A stretch of 64,000 nt of DNA from Streptomyces sp. R33 (GCF_041200175.1 NZ_CP165727.1:7930001-7994000), one strand, 5' to 3'. Counted from the first letter of the stretch, positions 51,930-60,996 are shown. Made by a program: numbers and translations. The notes: generated from the sequence alone by a model not told the origin.

Positions 51930-52826
51930 ATGTTCCGTACTCGTGCCCGTGCCGCTTCCCTCGCCGCTCTCGCGACCGCCGGCGTACTCCTGCTCTCCGC
52001 CTGCAATGGCGACGGCAACGACGGGGCCGCAGATGCCGCTGCCTCCCCGAGCGCCTCCGCGGCCGAACTGACCTTCCAGAACGGCACCGCCCAGCAGAAC
52101 AACGCCCAGCCGAACACGGGCGACCTCGCGCCGGACGCCGCTCCTGCCGCGGTTCCCAAGAAGCCAGTGGCCCGCTCCTGGGTGCAGCTGTCCGCCGGCA
52201 AGGCGGGCACGCTCGACCCGGTGGTGATCAACGGGGCCGGGTTCACGCTGTACCGCTTCGACAAGGACTCGGCGCAGCCCTCGAAGTCGACCTGCCTCGA
52301 CGCCTGCGCGAGCACCTGGCCGCCGTACCTGGTCGCCAAGGGCGGCAAGGTCTTCCTCGACGGCATCCCGAAATCGGCGATCGGCTTCATCCCGCGCGAC
52401 GGCGCCTTCCAGGTGACGATCGGCGGCTGGCCGGTCTACCTGTTCAGCAAGGACACCAAGCCCGGTGCCACCAACGGACAGGGCGTGGGGGGAACCTGGT
52501 TCGGAGTGACGCCGGACGGCAAGAAGGCGGGCCAGGGCAGCGGGAGCGCCGGTCAGAACGGCGGCGGCACCCCGGCTCCCGGGGCGGTGAAGCCCGCAAC
52601 CAGTGCCACCTTCTTCAACTCGGCGAACTTCGCCGACCCGGCCGAGGGCATCGCCGGCCCTGGCTGCAAGCCGGTCCGCTTCTCCGGCTCCCTGCAGATC
52701 AGCGGCACCGCCAAGCTCTGGGACGGGCCGAACTGCACCGGCAAGTCGCAGGAGGTGCAGGGCGACGTCAAGGATCTGGCCGCCATCGGATTCCCGGCCG
52801 TGAAGTCCATCCGCTTCGGCGGCTGA
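51930..52826 (+). CDS. Lipoprotein with paired lipoprotein_15/COG4315 repeats
   Basis: 298 residues. Lipobox LLLSAC (Cys25), a low-complexity Ala/Ser/Asn linker, then two repeats of the secreted COG4315 type (TLYRFDKDSAQPSKSTCLDA, CASTWPPYLV; GWPVYLFSKDTKPGATNGQG, GVGGTWFGVTPDGKK). The C-terminal ~80 residues are a separate small Cys-containing beta domain (FFNSANFADPAEGIAG, AKLWDGPNCTG), like peptidase-inhibitor I36-type modules. Extracellular surface role, unknown function. Confidence 0.8.
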   Translation: MFRTRARAASLAALATAGVLLLSACNGDGNDGAADAAASPSASAAELTFQNGTAQQNNAQPNTGDLAPDAAPAAVPKKPVARSWVQLSAGKAGTLDPVVINGAGFTLYRFDKDSAQPSKSTCLDACASTWPPYLVAKGGKVFLDGIPKSAIGFIPRDGAFQVTIGGWPVYLFSKDTKPGATNGQGVGGTWFGVTPDGKKAGQGSGSAGQNGGGTPAPGAVKPATSATFFNSANFADPAEGIAGPGCKPVRFSGSLQISGTAKLWDGPNCTGKSQEVQGDVKDLAAIGFPAVKSIRFGG

Positions 52827-52839
52827 GCCGGGCGCATCC

Positions 52840-52875
52840 GGGTGGGTGGACCACGCACCGCCGATCCACCCACCC
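52840..52875. terminator. Terminator hairpin after the COG4315 lipoprotein
   Basis: Perfect 10 bp stem GGGTGGGTGG / CCACCCACCC with a 16-base loop, starting 14 bp after the stop. Confidence 0.75.
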
Positions 52876-52954
52876 CCGCCGAACCTCTCTTCCGACTTCC
52901 GTGCGGAGCCCGGCAGTTCCGGGCGCCGCGGCCCACACCCCGAGGAACGTCACC

Positions 52955-54001
52955 ATGAACGTGCACTCCACCGGCCCCTGGGGCGCCGTACGCCCGGGCG
53001 CCCTGGCCGTCCTGCTCATCGCCCTGGGCGTCCTCACCGTGACGACCGCGTGCTCCGGGCCGGTCGATACGCTCAGGCGGGCCGTACCGGGCTTCTCCAA
53101 CCCCGTCGTCCCCGGCCTCTGGACTCCGCAGCGCATGGCCGAAGCCGCCGGGTACGACACGCCCGTGGCGGACGGGCTCGGTGCCGACCTGGGGGAGACC
53201 GACCCCGAACCGGCTCCCGTTCGGGCCGCCGCCGAACGTACCCCGTACCGCGCGAGTGCCCCCGCGCTGGGGAAGGTCTTCTTCGACGGGCCGGACGGGC
53301 CGAGCGTCTGCTCCGGCACCGCCGTCGAGGACCCGGAGCGGCCGGGCCGCTCCAGCCTGGTGTGGACGGCGGGTCACTGCGTCCACGGCGGCGCGGGCGG
53401 CACCTGGCACCGCAACATCGTCTTCGTCCCCTCCTACAACGACCGGGGCCTCACCGGCGCGTCCCGCCGCGCGGCCGGGGCGGCCGACGTTGCTCCCCTG
53501 GGCACGTGGTGGGCCGACCGGGCCGGAACCTCCGAGCAATGGCTCGTGGAGGGCGCCGCCACCGGCGGCGCCGGTGCGTCCGGCGACTTCGCGGTGCTGC
53601 ACGTGGCCCGGCAGGACACCCGCTCGTCGCTCCAGGAGGCGACCGGGGCGGCCGTACCGGTGTGGTTCGATGCGCCGCCGACGCCCGCGATCCCGGCGAT
53701 GAAGGCCTGGGGCTACCCGGCCGCCGCCCCCTTCGACGGGCAGCGGATGTTCGCCTGCCAGGACCGCCCCGGACGGCTGTCCCTGCGCCGCGACCGGCCG
53801 TCGCTGTACCGCATCGGCTGCACGATGACCGGCGGTTCCTCCGGCGGTGGCTGGTTCGCCCAGCGCCCCGACGGCACCCTCGCCCTCGTGAGCAACACCT
53901 CCATAGGCCCGGCTTCGTCCACCTGGCTGGCCGGGCCTCGACTGGGCGGAAAGGCCCGAGCCGTGTACGCCTCGATCGCGAAGGACGGCCCGGCAGCATG
54001 A
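52955..54001 (+). CDS. Secreted trypsin-like serine peptidase
   Basis: 348 residues. N-terminal hydrophobic segment with a weak lipobox (TVTTAC, Cys33), a Pro/Glu linker, then a chymotrypsin-fold domain: WTAGHCVHG (His141), SGDFAVLHV (Asp211) and TGGSSGGGWF (Ser296). Two extra Cys pairs (VCSGT-HCVH, ACQD-GCTM) are consistent with disulphides. Likely a cell-surface or extracellular protease. The SSI-family inhibitor at 27.9 kb is unlinked. Confidence 0.87.
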   Translation: MNVHSTGPWGAVRPGALAVLLIALGVLTVTTACSGPVDTLRRAVPGFSNPVVPGLWTPQRMAEAAGYDTPVADGLGADLGETDPEPAPVRAAAERTPYRASAPALGKVFFDGPDGPSVCSGTAVEDPERPGRSSLVWTAGHCVHGGAGGTWHRNIVFVPSYNDRGLTGASRRAAGAADVAPLGTWWADRAGTSEQWLVEGAATGGAGASGDFAVLHVARQDTRSSLQEATGAAVPVWFDAPPTPAIPAMKAWGYPAAAPFDGQRMFACQDRPGRLSLRRDRPSLYRIGCTMTGGSSGGGWFAQRPDGTLALVSNTSIGPASSTWLAGPRLGGKARAVYASIAKDGPAA

Positions 54002-54050
54002 GAGGCCTGGACGGCGTGGTGCACGCCGTCCCCTCCGGTCTCCTTTGCCC

Positions 54051-55166
54051 CTACCGTGCTCCCCTGAGCGTGCTGGTCGGCTGACTGCCGGGGGCGGCCG
54101 CGGCCGGCCGCGGGGGGTCCGGCTGGGGGTTCTTGAGAACGGGCCGGGACCACGGCGCATCGAAGCCGTCGGACTCCGGCCGTAGCCCGAGCTCGCGGAG
54201 CTGGTTGACCGCCACCATCGTGTTGAACATCGAGTTCGGGTTTGCGCCGCCGCCTCCCAGCTCGGCGACGGTTTCCCCGTAGCGGGCGGTGAAGGAGCTC
54301 GGCCGGACCCGCCTGTTCTCCCCGGTCAGACCGAGTGCCGCCGCCTGCAGGGCGGTGGCCTGCTCCAGCAGCGTGTCCAGGTAGCGCACCACCTCGGCCC
54401 CACGGCGCACGGCGAAGGTGTGCCCATCGGTGAGGAGCGATGCTCCTCCCTCCTCGAAGAGGCGAGCGACGGCGCCGAGCGTGGTCTGGATCTTGAGCTG
54501 ATCGGCGTCGGCCATGGCACCGCAGGGTCCGTTGCCCTCGTCGGACAGGTGAAGGACGCCGCAGTTCCTCAGGTGCACGATCACATGCCCGGCGCAGTGG
54601 CCCTGGCTGCGCAGCACGCGGACCGCGCCGTCGGCGAACGTCCAGCCGGTGAACCGCAGCGAGCCGATCCGGATCCGCTCCAGCGGGCGTTCCTCGTAGG
54701 TCCGGGTCGTGGCGCCGAAGGGCCGCATCGGATGGAAGAGCGACACCAGCTCGTCAGCGGCCAGTGCGGGCGCGGGCAGCGCCGCCGCCCCGGCGATGCG
54801 CTCGAGGGCCCGAACCCAGTACGACGCCGGGGCCAGCATCTGGTCGAGGTCGAGCGCGGGGACGTAGTGTTCGACCGGCACACCCAGCTCGTCGGCCAGG
54901 TCGTTGTTGGCGACGTGGTCAGGATGGCCGTGCGTGGTCAGCACCAAGGCCCGGGACCAGGGCCTGACCCGGTCCGTCGCCTCCCGCAGTGCCGCGCGGA
55001 AGGCCGGGGTGACCCCGGTGTCGACGAGCACGAGGGTGTCGCCGACCCGGTGCACGAGGGCATTGGCGACGTCCGGCTGGTCGTGCTCGAGGTCCAGTTC
55101 CTGCCCGAGGACCAGCACGGTCCTGTCGTCGATCTCGATCCGGTCACCGAGCGCGGTCACGGTCAT
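54051..55166 (-). CDS. Metallo-beta-lactamase-fold hydrolase
   Basis: 371 residues with GGAGG six bases upstream. LVLVDTGVTPAF, zinc motif TTHGHPDHV (HxHxDH), VLRSQGHCAGHVIVHL (third His) and LHLSDEGNGPCG (Asp ligand) define the fold. The C-terminal ~130 residues are helical and unlike lactamases, with a Pro/Ala tail. Substrate unknown. Convergent with the peptidase gene. Confidence 0.85.
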   Translation of the reverse strand: MTVTALGDRIEIDDRTVLVLGQELDLEHDQPDVANALVHRVGDTLVLVDTGVTPAFRAALREATDRVRPWSRALVLTTHGHPDHVANNDLADELGVPVEHYVPALDLDQMLAPASYWVRALERIAGAAALPAPALAADELVSLFHPMRPFGATTRTYEERPLERIRIGSLRFTGWTFADGAVRVLRSQGHCAGHVIVHLRNCGVLHLSDEGNGPCGAMADADQLKIQTTLGAVARLFEEGGASLLTDGHTFAVRRGAEVVRYLDTLLEQATALQAAALGLTGENRRVRPSSFTARYGETVAELGGGGANPNSMFNTMVAVNQLRELGLRPESDGFDAPWSRPVLKNPQPDPPRPAAAAPGSQPTSTLRGAR

Positions 55167-55337
55167 GGATCCTCCCGCGGTCTCGTCGGGTCCTGCTCGA
55201 CTCGTCCTCGGTGAGCACTGCCGCCCACCGGCGATGTCGGCCACGAGCCCCCTGTCGACGAGCGTACGCCGCACCGGCCGACGCCGCCGTGTCACCCGGC
55301 GTCGGCCGCCACACCGCGGCGTGCAGCCACAGGCTGC

Positions 55338-55769
55338 TCACCCCGCGGCTCCGCCGGGCTTCCAGTCCGCCTTCCCGGCCCTGGCGCGCCGCCGCTCCTC
55401 CTCCCCCGCCGCCCAGGCGGCCGAGTCGATCCGCGAGGGATATCCCTCCTCGGGTTCCGACGCGTCCAGGTGCACCGTCCACGCCCACAGGACGACCGCC
55501 GCCAGCAGGAAGCAGCCCGCCAGGCCCAGGACCGCGTCGACGCCATCCGACTGGGATTCCGCGTTCGTCCCGAAGAAGGCGGGAGGGCCGTCGACGATCA
55601 TGCTCACCCACCAGGCGAGGGACGCGTTGAACGCGAGGAGGGCCAGCCAGTACAGGGCCCGCACGACGTTCGCCGGGTGGCCGCGCAGCGTGCGCAGCAG
55701 GAGCAGGCGCCGCAGCCTCCCCGGCCCACCCCGGTGGCGGCGCGCCGCAGCCAGCTGGATCGAGGCCAA
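55338..55769 (-). CDS. Small membrane protein
   Basis: 143 residues with a basic N-terminus (RRHRGGPGRLRR) and two or three hydrophobic segments (ALYWLALLAFNASLAWWVSM, VLGLAGCFLLAAVVLWAWTV), then a charged tail. The only upstream starts are TTG 55769 and GTG near 55670, neither with a good ribosome site. It lies 88 bp downstream of the UDG-ADP-ribosyltransferase gene in the same direction and could be part of that transcript. Confidence 0.55.
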   Translation of the reverse strand: MASIQLAAARRHRGGPGRLRRLLLLRTLRGHPANVVRALYWLALLAFNASLAWWVSMIVDGPPAFFGTNAESQSDGVDAVLGLAGCFLLAAVVLWAWTVHLDASEPEEGYPSRIDSAAWAAGEEERRRARAGKADWKPGGAAG

Positions 55770-55857
55770 GAAGCTGGCCCCGTCCGATCGGGTGGGCCGC
55801 CCGCGCGCCCCGCCGCCGCGGGCACGACCCCGCTACCCCGGTCCGTATGGGGGGCCG

Positions 55858-57480
55858 TCAGGAGACGAGGGGGGCGGCTTCCTCTTCGGTCAGCCTGATC
55901 GTGCACAGGCCGCCGCGCTCGGTCTTCACGTCCGTCACCTTGAGCTGGGTGCCGGGCGCGAGGATGTATTCCTCTTCGCCGGTGAACGCGGAGAAGCTCC
56001 GGATCCCCACCGCCCGGGCGGGCGTCACCTCGAACAGCGTCCGCTTGCCGCGGCTGCCCAGGAAGGACCGGGCCACGCTCAGCTCGGAGGTGCACGAGGA
56101 CACGCCCCACCAGGTCACCGTCCCCCCGACCGGATACTGCGCCCGCAGGTCCAGCGACACACCGCGCCAGAGCGGCCGGGTGTGGGCCGGCAGCCCCGAG
56201 ACCGCCGAGAACAGCAGCCGCAGGTACGCGAGGTAGGGCACGACCTTGGTCCGGTCCGGGGAGCGGAGGACGGCGTTGATTTCGCGGTAGAAGGCGGACT
56301 CGCAGGTGTAGAGGTAGAGCGCGGCGATGGCGTCGGCGGACATGCTGCCGGCCGTCTCGTCCGCCCGTCGCTTGCCGAACTCGTGGGACCGGTCGATCTG
56401 CCGGCCGAGCCCGGACAGCACCTCGGCGACCGGCGCGACGGCTTCCTGAAAGTCCATCAGCGGGGTGTCGAACACACCGGTGATCGCCGGGAGGACGAGC
56501 CCCTCGTCCTTTACGCCGGTGAGCCGATCCAGGTACAGCTGGTGCAATTCCATGGTCGACGCGATGAAGGCCCCCATGCGTGCCGCGACGTCCCCGTCCG
56601 CACCGCCGGCCCCCGCCGCACCCTCGTTCCACCCCTTGCTGGGCAGCCAGTCGATCTCCTCGGCGCCCAGCGACGCGAGAGCCGCGTTCACCGTGGCGAA
56701 GTGGTCGCCCTCGCAGAAGACGTCGCCCTGGGCCGCCGGGTTGGGGTGATCGATGTGCCGGACCTCTACGTCCGGGTACTTCTTCTGGAGTCGCTGGACG
56801 ACCTTCTTCAGGCTGCGGGCGTGGGCACCCCACCAGGCGAACACGACCCCGCGGTCCTCCTCGTCGGCGTCCTGTTTGGCCTTGAGGATCTCCTCGACGA
56901 TCCGTTCGGCGACGGGCCGCCAGAACGCCGTGTGCTGGTCGGCCCCCATCGCTCCGTCGCCGCTGGCCGTGAGCGAGGCGTTCAGCAGCAGCACGCCCTG
57001 CGTGAGCATCGCCTGGAACCACTCCGGCGGCTGGACCGTGTCCCGCTCCTTCAACAGGGCGCGGACGTCGGCTATGGGTGTCTTCTTGGCGATGCCGTAC
57101 TTCCACATCGCGGCCGCCTTGATGATGCAGCGGATGCTGACGACCCTGCCGAACTGGCTGTCCTTCCAGTCGTTGAAGGTGTTGTCGAACATGGCTATCC
57201 CGGTGGCGCTCTCCGGCCGCGGGTACGGGTTCTGGCCGAAGACGACGACCTTCCACTTGTGCGGCGGGTTCGGCTTGAGCGCCTGGAAGGTCAGCTCACG
57301 GACCGGGACGACCTCCGGGCTGCGGCCCTGGCCGATGAAGCGTGCGGCATCCGGCTGCGCTTCGATGACGGGCTTCAGGAACGGAAGCCAGGCTTCACCG
57401 CCACCCTTGAAGAGTTCGGTGAGGCCCAGCGGGTCGTCGGCATCGGGCTGGGCCGCGGCGGCGGTGGTGGCGTCGGTCAT
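55858..57480 (-). CDS. Uracil-DNA-glycosylase-like / mono-ADP-ribosyltransferase fusion
   Basis: 540 residues. Residues ~50-280 follow family-1 UDG in order: VVVFGQNPYP (82-87; Asp of GQDPY is Asn84), LLLNASLTA (Asn167 kept), VFAWWGAHAR, HPNPAA (His245 kept), GDHFATVNAAL, EEIDW. Residues ~375-525 are an R-S-E ADP-ribosyltransferase: AALYLYTCESAFYREINAVL, LWRGV (Arg439), WGVSSCTSE (S-T-S motif, 461-465), FSAFTGEEEYILAPGT (E-x-E at 502/504). The macro-domain gene is 73 bp upstream. Predicted: the UDG fold binds (possibly uracil-containing) DNA and the C-terminus transfers ADP-ribose to DNA or protein. The target is unknown. Confidence 0.88.
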   Translation of the reverse strand: MTDATTAAAAQPDADDPLGLTELFKGGGEAWLPFLKPVIEAQPDAARFIGQGRSPEVVPVRELTFQALKPNPPHKWKVVVFGQNPYPRPESATGIAMFDNTFNDWKDSQFGRVVSIRCIIKAAAMWKYGIAKKTPIADVRALLKERDTVQPPEWFQAMLTQGVLLLNASLTASGDGAMGADQHTAFWRPVAERIVEEILKAKQDADEEDRGVVFAWWGAHARSLKKVVQRLQKKYPDVEVRHIDHPNPAAQGDVFCEGDHFATVNAALASLGAEEIDWLPSKGWNEGAAGAGGADGDVAARMGAFIASTMELHQLYLDRLTGVKDEGLVLPAITGVFDTPLMDFQEAVAPVAEVLSGLGRQIDRSHEFGKRRADETAGSMSADAIAALYLYTCESAFYREINAVLRSPDRTKVVPYLAYLRLLFSAVSGLPAHTRPLWRGVSLDLRAQYPVGGTVTWWGVSSCTSELSVARSFLGSRGKRTLFEVTPARAVGIRSFSAFTGEEEYILAPGTQLKVTDVKTERGGLCTIRLTEEEAAPLVS

Positions 57481-57553
57481 GGGGGAAGGGCTCCCGGCGG
57501 TCGTATCTGACGGATGGAGGTGGCCGGCGGGCTGGCCGGCGGTGTGCGCGGGA

Positions 57554-58231
57554 TCAGCGGCGAAAGGAATGCCCTTTCGGCGGCACGATGCGCACCCGCT
57601 CCGTGACCGGTGCGGCCTCGATGCCGTCGAGCTGCGCGGTGATCGTGGTGCGCAGCTGGTCGTCGTCCTCGAACCAGTGGTCGTGGAAGAGCGTGTAGCC
57701 GGTCCACATCAGATTGGCGCACACCCGGGCCGGCACCCGGCCGGTCTGCGCGCCCATCCCGACCAGCGCCACCGAGCGGATGCTGCCCGGCACCTGACGG
57801 TTCTGCCGGTGGACGGCCTGGAACGCTGCGGCGCACGCCAGGGCCACGTTCAGCGTGTCCTTCACGTTCTGCGAGGACTGCACCATCGTGGGCGTCGATA
57901 TCAGGTACCGCGGAACGGTCGCACCGGACGGGACGCACACGGCGCTGCCCACCGGGAGGGTCCCGGCGAACCGGTCGCGGATCGCCCGCTGCACGCGCAG
58001 CTGGATGCCGGCTCCGAGGTGCCGCTTGATGACGGCGTCGACCCCGCCGTCCATCCGGCCCCGGGAGTTGGTCGGGGTGACCCACGCGTCGACGTCCTCG
58101 TCGAGGATCGAACCCCTGCGGATCTCGATCCCGGGGGTGTCCGCGAACGCCGCCCGCCACGCCTCCACCACACGCTCGTTGACATCGGTCAGCACCACCC
58201 TGAGCACGGGCTCCACACGGTTCTCGGTCAT
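57554..58231 (-). CDS. Macro-domain (ADP-ribose-binding/hydrolase) protein
   Basis: 225 residues with AGGAG seven bases before ATG. Macro signatures: IEIRRGSILDEDVDAWVTPT, NSRGRMDGGVDAVI (catalytic/binding loop, residues 55-68), VGSAVCVPSG, and VALVGMGAQTGRVPA (phosphate-binding loop near 155-168). It lies directly upstream of the UDG-ADP-ribosyltransferase in the same operon, as DarG-type macro antitoxins pair with their transferases. Probable role: remove or shield ADP-ribose modifications made by its partner (inference from pairing). Confidence 0.87.
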   Translation of the reverse strand: MTENRVEPVLRVVLTDVNERVVEAWRAAFADTPGIEIRRGSILDEDVDAWVTPTNSRGRMDGGVDAVIKRHLGAGIQLRVQRAIRDRFAGTLPVGSAVCVPSGATVPRYLISTPTMVQSSQNVKDTLNVALACAAAFQAVHRQNRQVPGSIRSVALVGMGAQTGRVPARVCANLMWTGYTLFHDHWFEDDDQLRTTITAQLDGIEAAPVTERVRIVPPKGHSFRR

Positions 58232-58468
58232 CGTCCACTCCTGTCGGGAAACGGCCCTTCCAACACCCCCGAAGCTATCGGCGACCACTGACAACGCCCC
58301 TGCAGGAAGGGGACGATGACGCCCGAAACGACGACCCGAGAGGCTCAGCGGGCAAGCCCCCTTGTCAAACCTGCTGCAGTCGAGGAGCTTTGGTCATCGT
58401 CCGGTCCGGTACCGGTCCGGGAATCAAGGCACCGGGCCCGTGTGCTCCGATGCGAGAGGGGACGTTGG

Positions 58469-59116
58469 ATGGCGGACGCGGCTAGGTTACGCAGGGCTCG
58501 GCGTGCTCTGACATGGAGCGCAGTACTGATCGTTTTCATATCCGGTGTTGCGGCGACACCGTTCCTCCTGAACCTCCTCGCGCCCAAAGCCCTGGACTGG
58601 AACCGACTGAGCGACGTCAGCCAGTCGTACGGTGCGGTGTCCCTGGTGATCTCCGCTGCAGCCCTTCTCGGGGTCGTCACCTCCATCGCCTTCCAAGCGA
58701 AGCAGGCTCGACTGGACGGTGAGCAGACGTTTCGCGCAGCGCATCGAGAGCTGACGATGCTGACCTTGAGCGATCCGGCACTGCTGCGCTGCTGGGAGCC
58801 CCCGAGGATTCCGACGACTGAGGCGAGGTGGAAGCAACTCATGGTCACGAATCTCATCGTCAGCATGTGGGCCAGCGACCATCACCTCGGGCGCTTGAAC
58901 GACAACGCCTTGCGCGTAGTGCTGCGCGCTCACTTCCGCGGCGAGGTGGCACGAGCGCATTGGGAGAACAGTGGTCCCATGTGGCGTGACCACATGGCTG
59001 CACTGGAAGACGCCCCTCGCCTCAGGTTCGTGGAGATCATGGATGAGGTGTATCAGCATGCCAGGGATGCAGGCCCTCCGGTCATGGACCGCGAGTTCTT
59101 CGTTGGTGGTGGCTGA
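58469..59116 (+). CDS. DUF6082-family membrane protein (TTA-containing)
   Basis: 215 residues; GAGAGGGG seven bases before ATG 58469. One or two N-terminal membrane helices (TWSAVLIVFISGVAATPFLL, YGAVSLVISAAALLGVVTS), then a cytoplasmic helical region (QARLDGEQTFRAAHRELTML, LTLSDPALLRCWEPP, QLMVTNLIVSMWASDHHLG, HWENSGPMWRDHM). This matches DUF6082 proteins common in Streptomyces. An alternative ATG at 58316 has its own ribosome site, but the extra 51 codons have poor third-position GC. Leu7 is TTA. Divergent from the macro/UDG operon. Codon bias is weaker than in neighbours, suggesting acquisition. Confidence 0.78.
   Translation: MADAARLRRARRALTWSAVLIVFISGVAATPFLLNLLAPKALDWNRLSDVSQSYGAVSLVISAAALLGVVTSIAFQAKQARLDGEQTFRAAHRELTMLTLSDPALLRCWEPPRIPTTEARWKQLMVTNLIVSMWASDHHLGRLNDNALRVVLRAHFRGEVARAHWENSGPMWRDHMAALEDAPRLRFVEIMDEVYQHARDAGPPVMDREFFVGGG
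58487..58489 (+). other. TTA codon (Leu7) in the DUF6082 gene
   Basis: In frame: GCT-AGG-TTA-CGC encodes A-R-L-R. Predicts bldA dependence if the 58469 start is used. Confidence 0.78.
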
Positions 59117-59159
59117 TGCACTCGTACGAGGGAAGATGACTCCCCGTTCCTCGGAAACC

Positions 59160-60482
59160 TCAAGATGAGCGAGCGGGATCGAGGAACAGCAACGGCGTGC
59201 CGGCAAGGAGCACCGCAACGCCGATGATCGCTCCCCATCCGGCATAGAACAGGCTGGACCAGAGGACCCACAGGCAGCTGAGGGCGAAGAGCGCCGGCGT
59301 CACCGGATAGAGCGGCACGCGGTAGTGGGACTCGCCGCCGGTTTCGCGGCGGCGGAAGATGTAGACCGAGAGGGAGACCAGCAGCATGAAGAACCAGAAC
59401 ACGGGCGACGTATAGGCGACCATCGACTGGAAGCCGACGCGCGTGGCTGCTCCGAAGACGACGAGTGCGGCTGACACCGCGCCTTGCAGCACGAGCGCGT
59501 TGGCGGGAGTCGAACCGTGCTCCTTCCAGGTGCCGATCGAGCGGAGTGCGGCCACGTCTCGGCCGAGCGCGTAGTACGAGCGCGAACCGGTGATGATCAG
59601 ACCGTTGAGTGTCGTCAGAGTCGAGAGCACCACGACGACACCCGTGATCGTCGCACCGGTGTCACCGGCGACGACGCGCATCATGGCGGAGCCGACGGCG
59701 TTGCTGTCACGGATGCCGTCCAGCCCCAGCACGTGCAGATAGGCGAAATTGATGGCGAGGGACACTCCGATGACCACCACAACGCCCATGACCAAGGCCC
59801 GGGCCATGGTGCGCCTGGCATCCTCGAGCTCACCCGAGAGGTACGCGGCTTCGTTCCAGCCGCCGTAGGTCAGGAGGATGAACATCATGGCGAGGCCGGT
59901 GCTGCCCAGGGACACGTCGTGAGGGGTTCCCTCGCGTGGTGCCGGCACCGTCGCGACGAACGCGGCAATGAAGATGCCGAGCATGGAGAGCACGGTGATG
60001 ACCTCGACAACCTTCTGGGTCAGCTTTCCCGGCGTGGTTCCCACGTAGTTGACGAGGGTGAAAACGGTGACCGAAGCCAGGGCGTAGACGCCCGGGCCGT
60101 ACGTCCCGAGCGGCCACACCACATTCGCGTAGTCGCCCATCACGAAGGCCGCTCCGGCGATGGCGCCGGGCTGGATCACCGTGCACCGCGCCCAGGCGAA
60201 CAGGAGTGCCACTCTCGGCCCGTAGGCTTCACGCAGAAACGCGTATTCGCCACCCGAGTCGGGGCGTGCGCTGCCCAGCTCGGCATAGCAAACCGAGCCG
60301 ATCACCGTGATCAGTCCGCCGAGCAGCCAAAGCAACACGAACACGGTCTCGTCGCTCGAGTATTGCGCGACCAGCGAGGGCGTCTTGAAGATGCCGATAC
60401 CGAGGACGATACCGACCACCATGATCGTGACGTCGGTGGGCGTCAGGCCGGCTCGGGGAGCGGCTCTGACCGTTCCAGGCAT
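59160..60482 (-). CDS. APC-superfamily amino-acid permease
   Basis: 440 residues with GAGGTG upstream. About 12 hydrophobic segments. Family motifs: IMVVGIVLGIGIFKTPSLVA (helix 1 unwound Gly-rich), CYAELGSARPDSGGEYAFLR and LTYGGWNEAAYLSGEL. This is the polyamine/amino-acid/GABA-like APC layout, a substrate:proton or exchange transporter in the cytoplasmic membrane. Substrate unknown. Upstream frame extensions are not protein-like. Confidence 0.88.
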   Translation of the reverse strand: MPGTVRAAPRAGLTPTDVTIMVVGIVLGIGIFKTPSLVAQYSSDETVFVLLWLLGGLITVIGSVCYAELGSARPDSGGEYAFLREAYGPRVALLFAWARCTVIQPGAIAGAAFVMGDYANVVWPLGTYGPGVYALASVTVFTLVNYVGTTPGKLTQKVVEVITVLSMLGIFIAAFVATVPAPREGTPHDVSLGSTGLAMMFILLTYGGWNEAAYLSGELEDARRTMARALVMGVVVVIGVSLAINFAYLHVLGLDGIRDSNAVGSAMMRVVAGDTGATITGVVVVLSTLTTLNGLIITGSRSYYALGRDVAALRSIGTWKEHGSTPANALVLQGAVSAALVVFGAATRVGFQSMVAYTSPVFWFFMLLVSLSVYIFRRRETGGESHYRVPLYPVTPALFALSCLWVLWSSLFYAGWGAIIGVAVLLAGTPLLFLDPARSS

Positions 60483-60996
60483 CGGACACCTCGGGATGTC
60501 GGAAACAGGATTCGATCGTTCGTGTCGAGCCGGAGAGAGGGACCGTCGGATCCCCTCCGCCTGACCCCGGCGCCGCGATGAAGGGGGCCGGCCGGGGGTA
60601 TTCCGTTCGCTCGTACGGCCCACGTTCGTGGGCGCCGACGGGCACGGAATGAATAGCGCATTAGTGTCTGCCGGCGAATGACACCAGCGCCGGGGGTGAT
60701 CTCGGAAGTCCCTGACAGGGCATCGGTGGCCGCTTTCGTCCGGAGCACGGTGTTGCATTCCCGCGTACTGCGCTACAGGAGGTCGTGGTGTCGGGTATCG
60801 CAGTACCAGGGGTATCAGAGCAGCGCGCCGCGAGGCGCAGACACGCGGCCGGGATGGTCGTCGTCCCCATCGCCGTGGCCCGGTCGAGCCTCTGTCCGGT
60901 CAGTGGCAGTGGCAGCGACCGCGGCAAGCCCCGCCCGGCCGGTCTGCTCGACGGGTGAATGCCGGCCGGGTCAGAGCGTCCGCACCACGTGCCGGC
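60483..60996. other. Non-coding gap upstream of the DUF998-like gene
   Basis: About 510 bp between divergent genes. It holds the promoter of the permease (minus) and of the membrane protein (plus), but I can identify no clear boxes, operator or RNA. Small frames in it are shadows. Confidence 0.45.
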
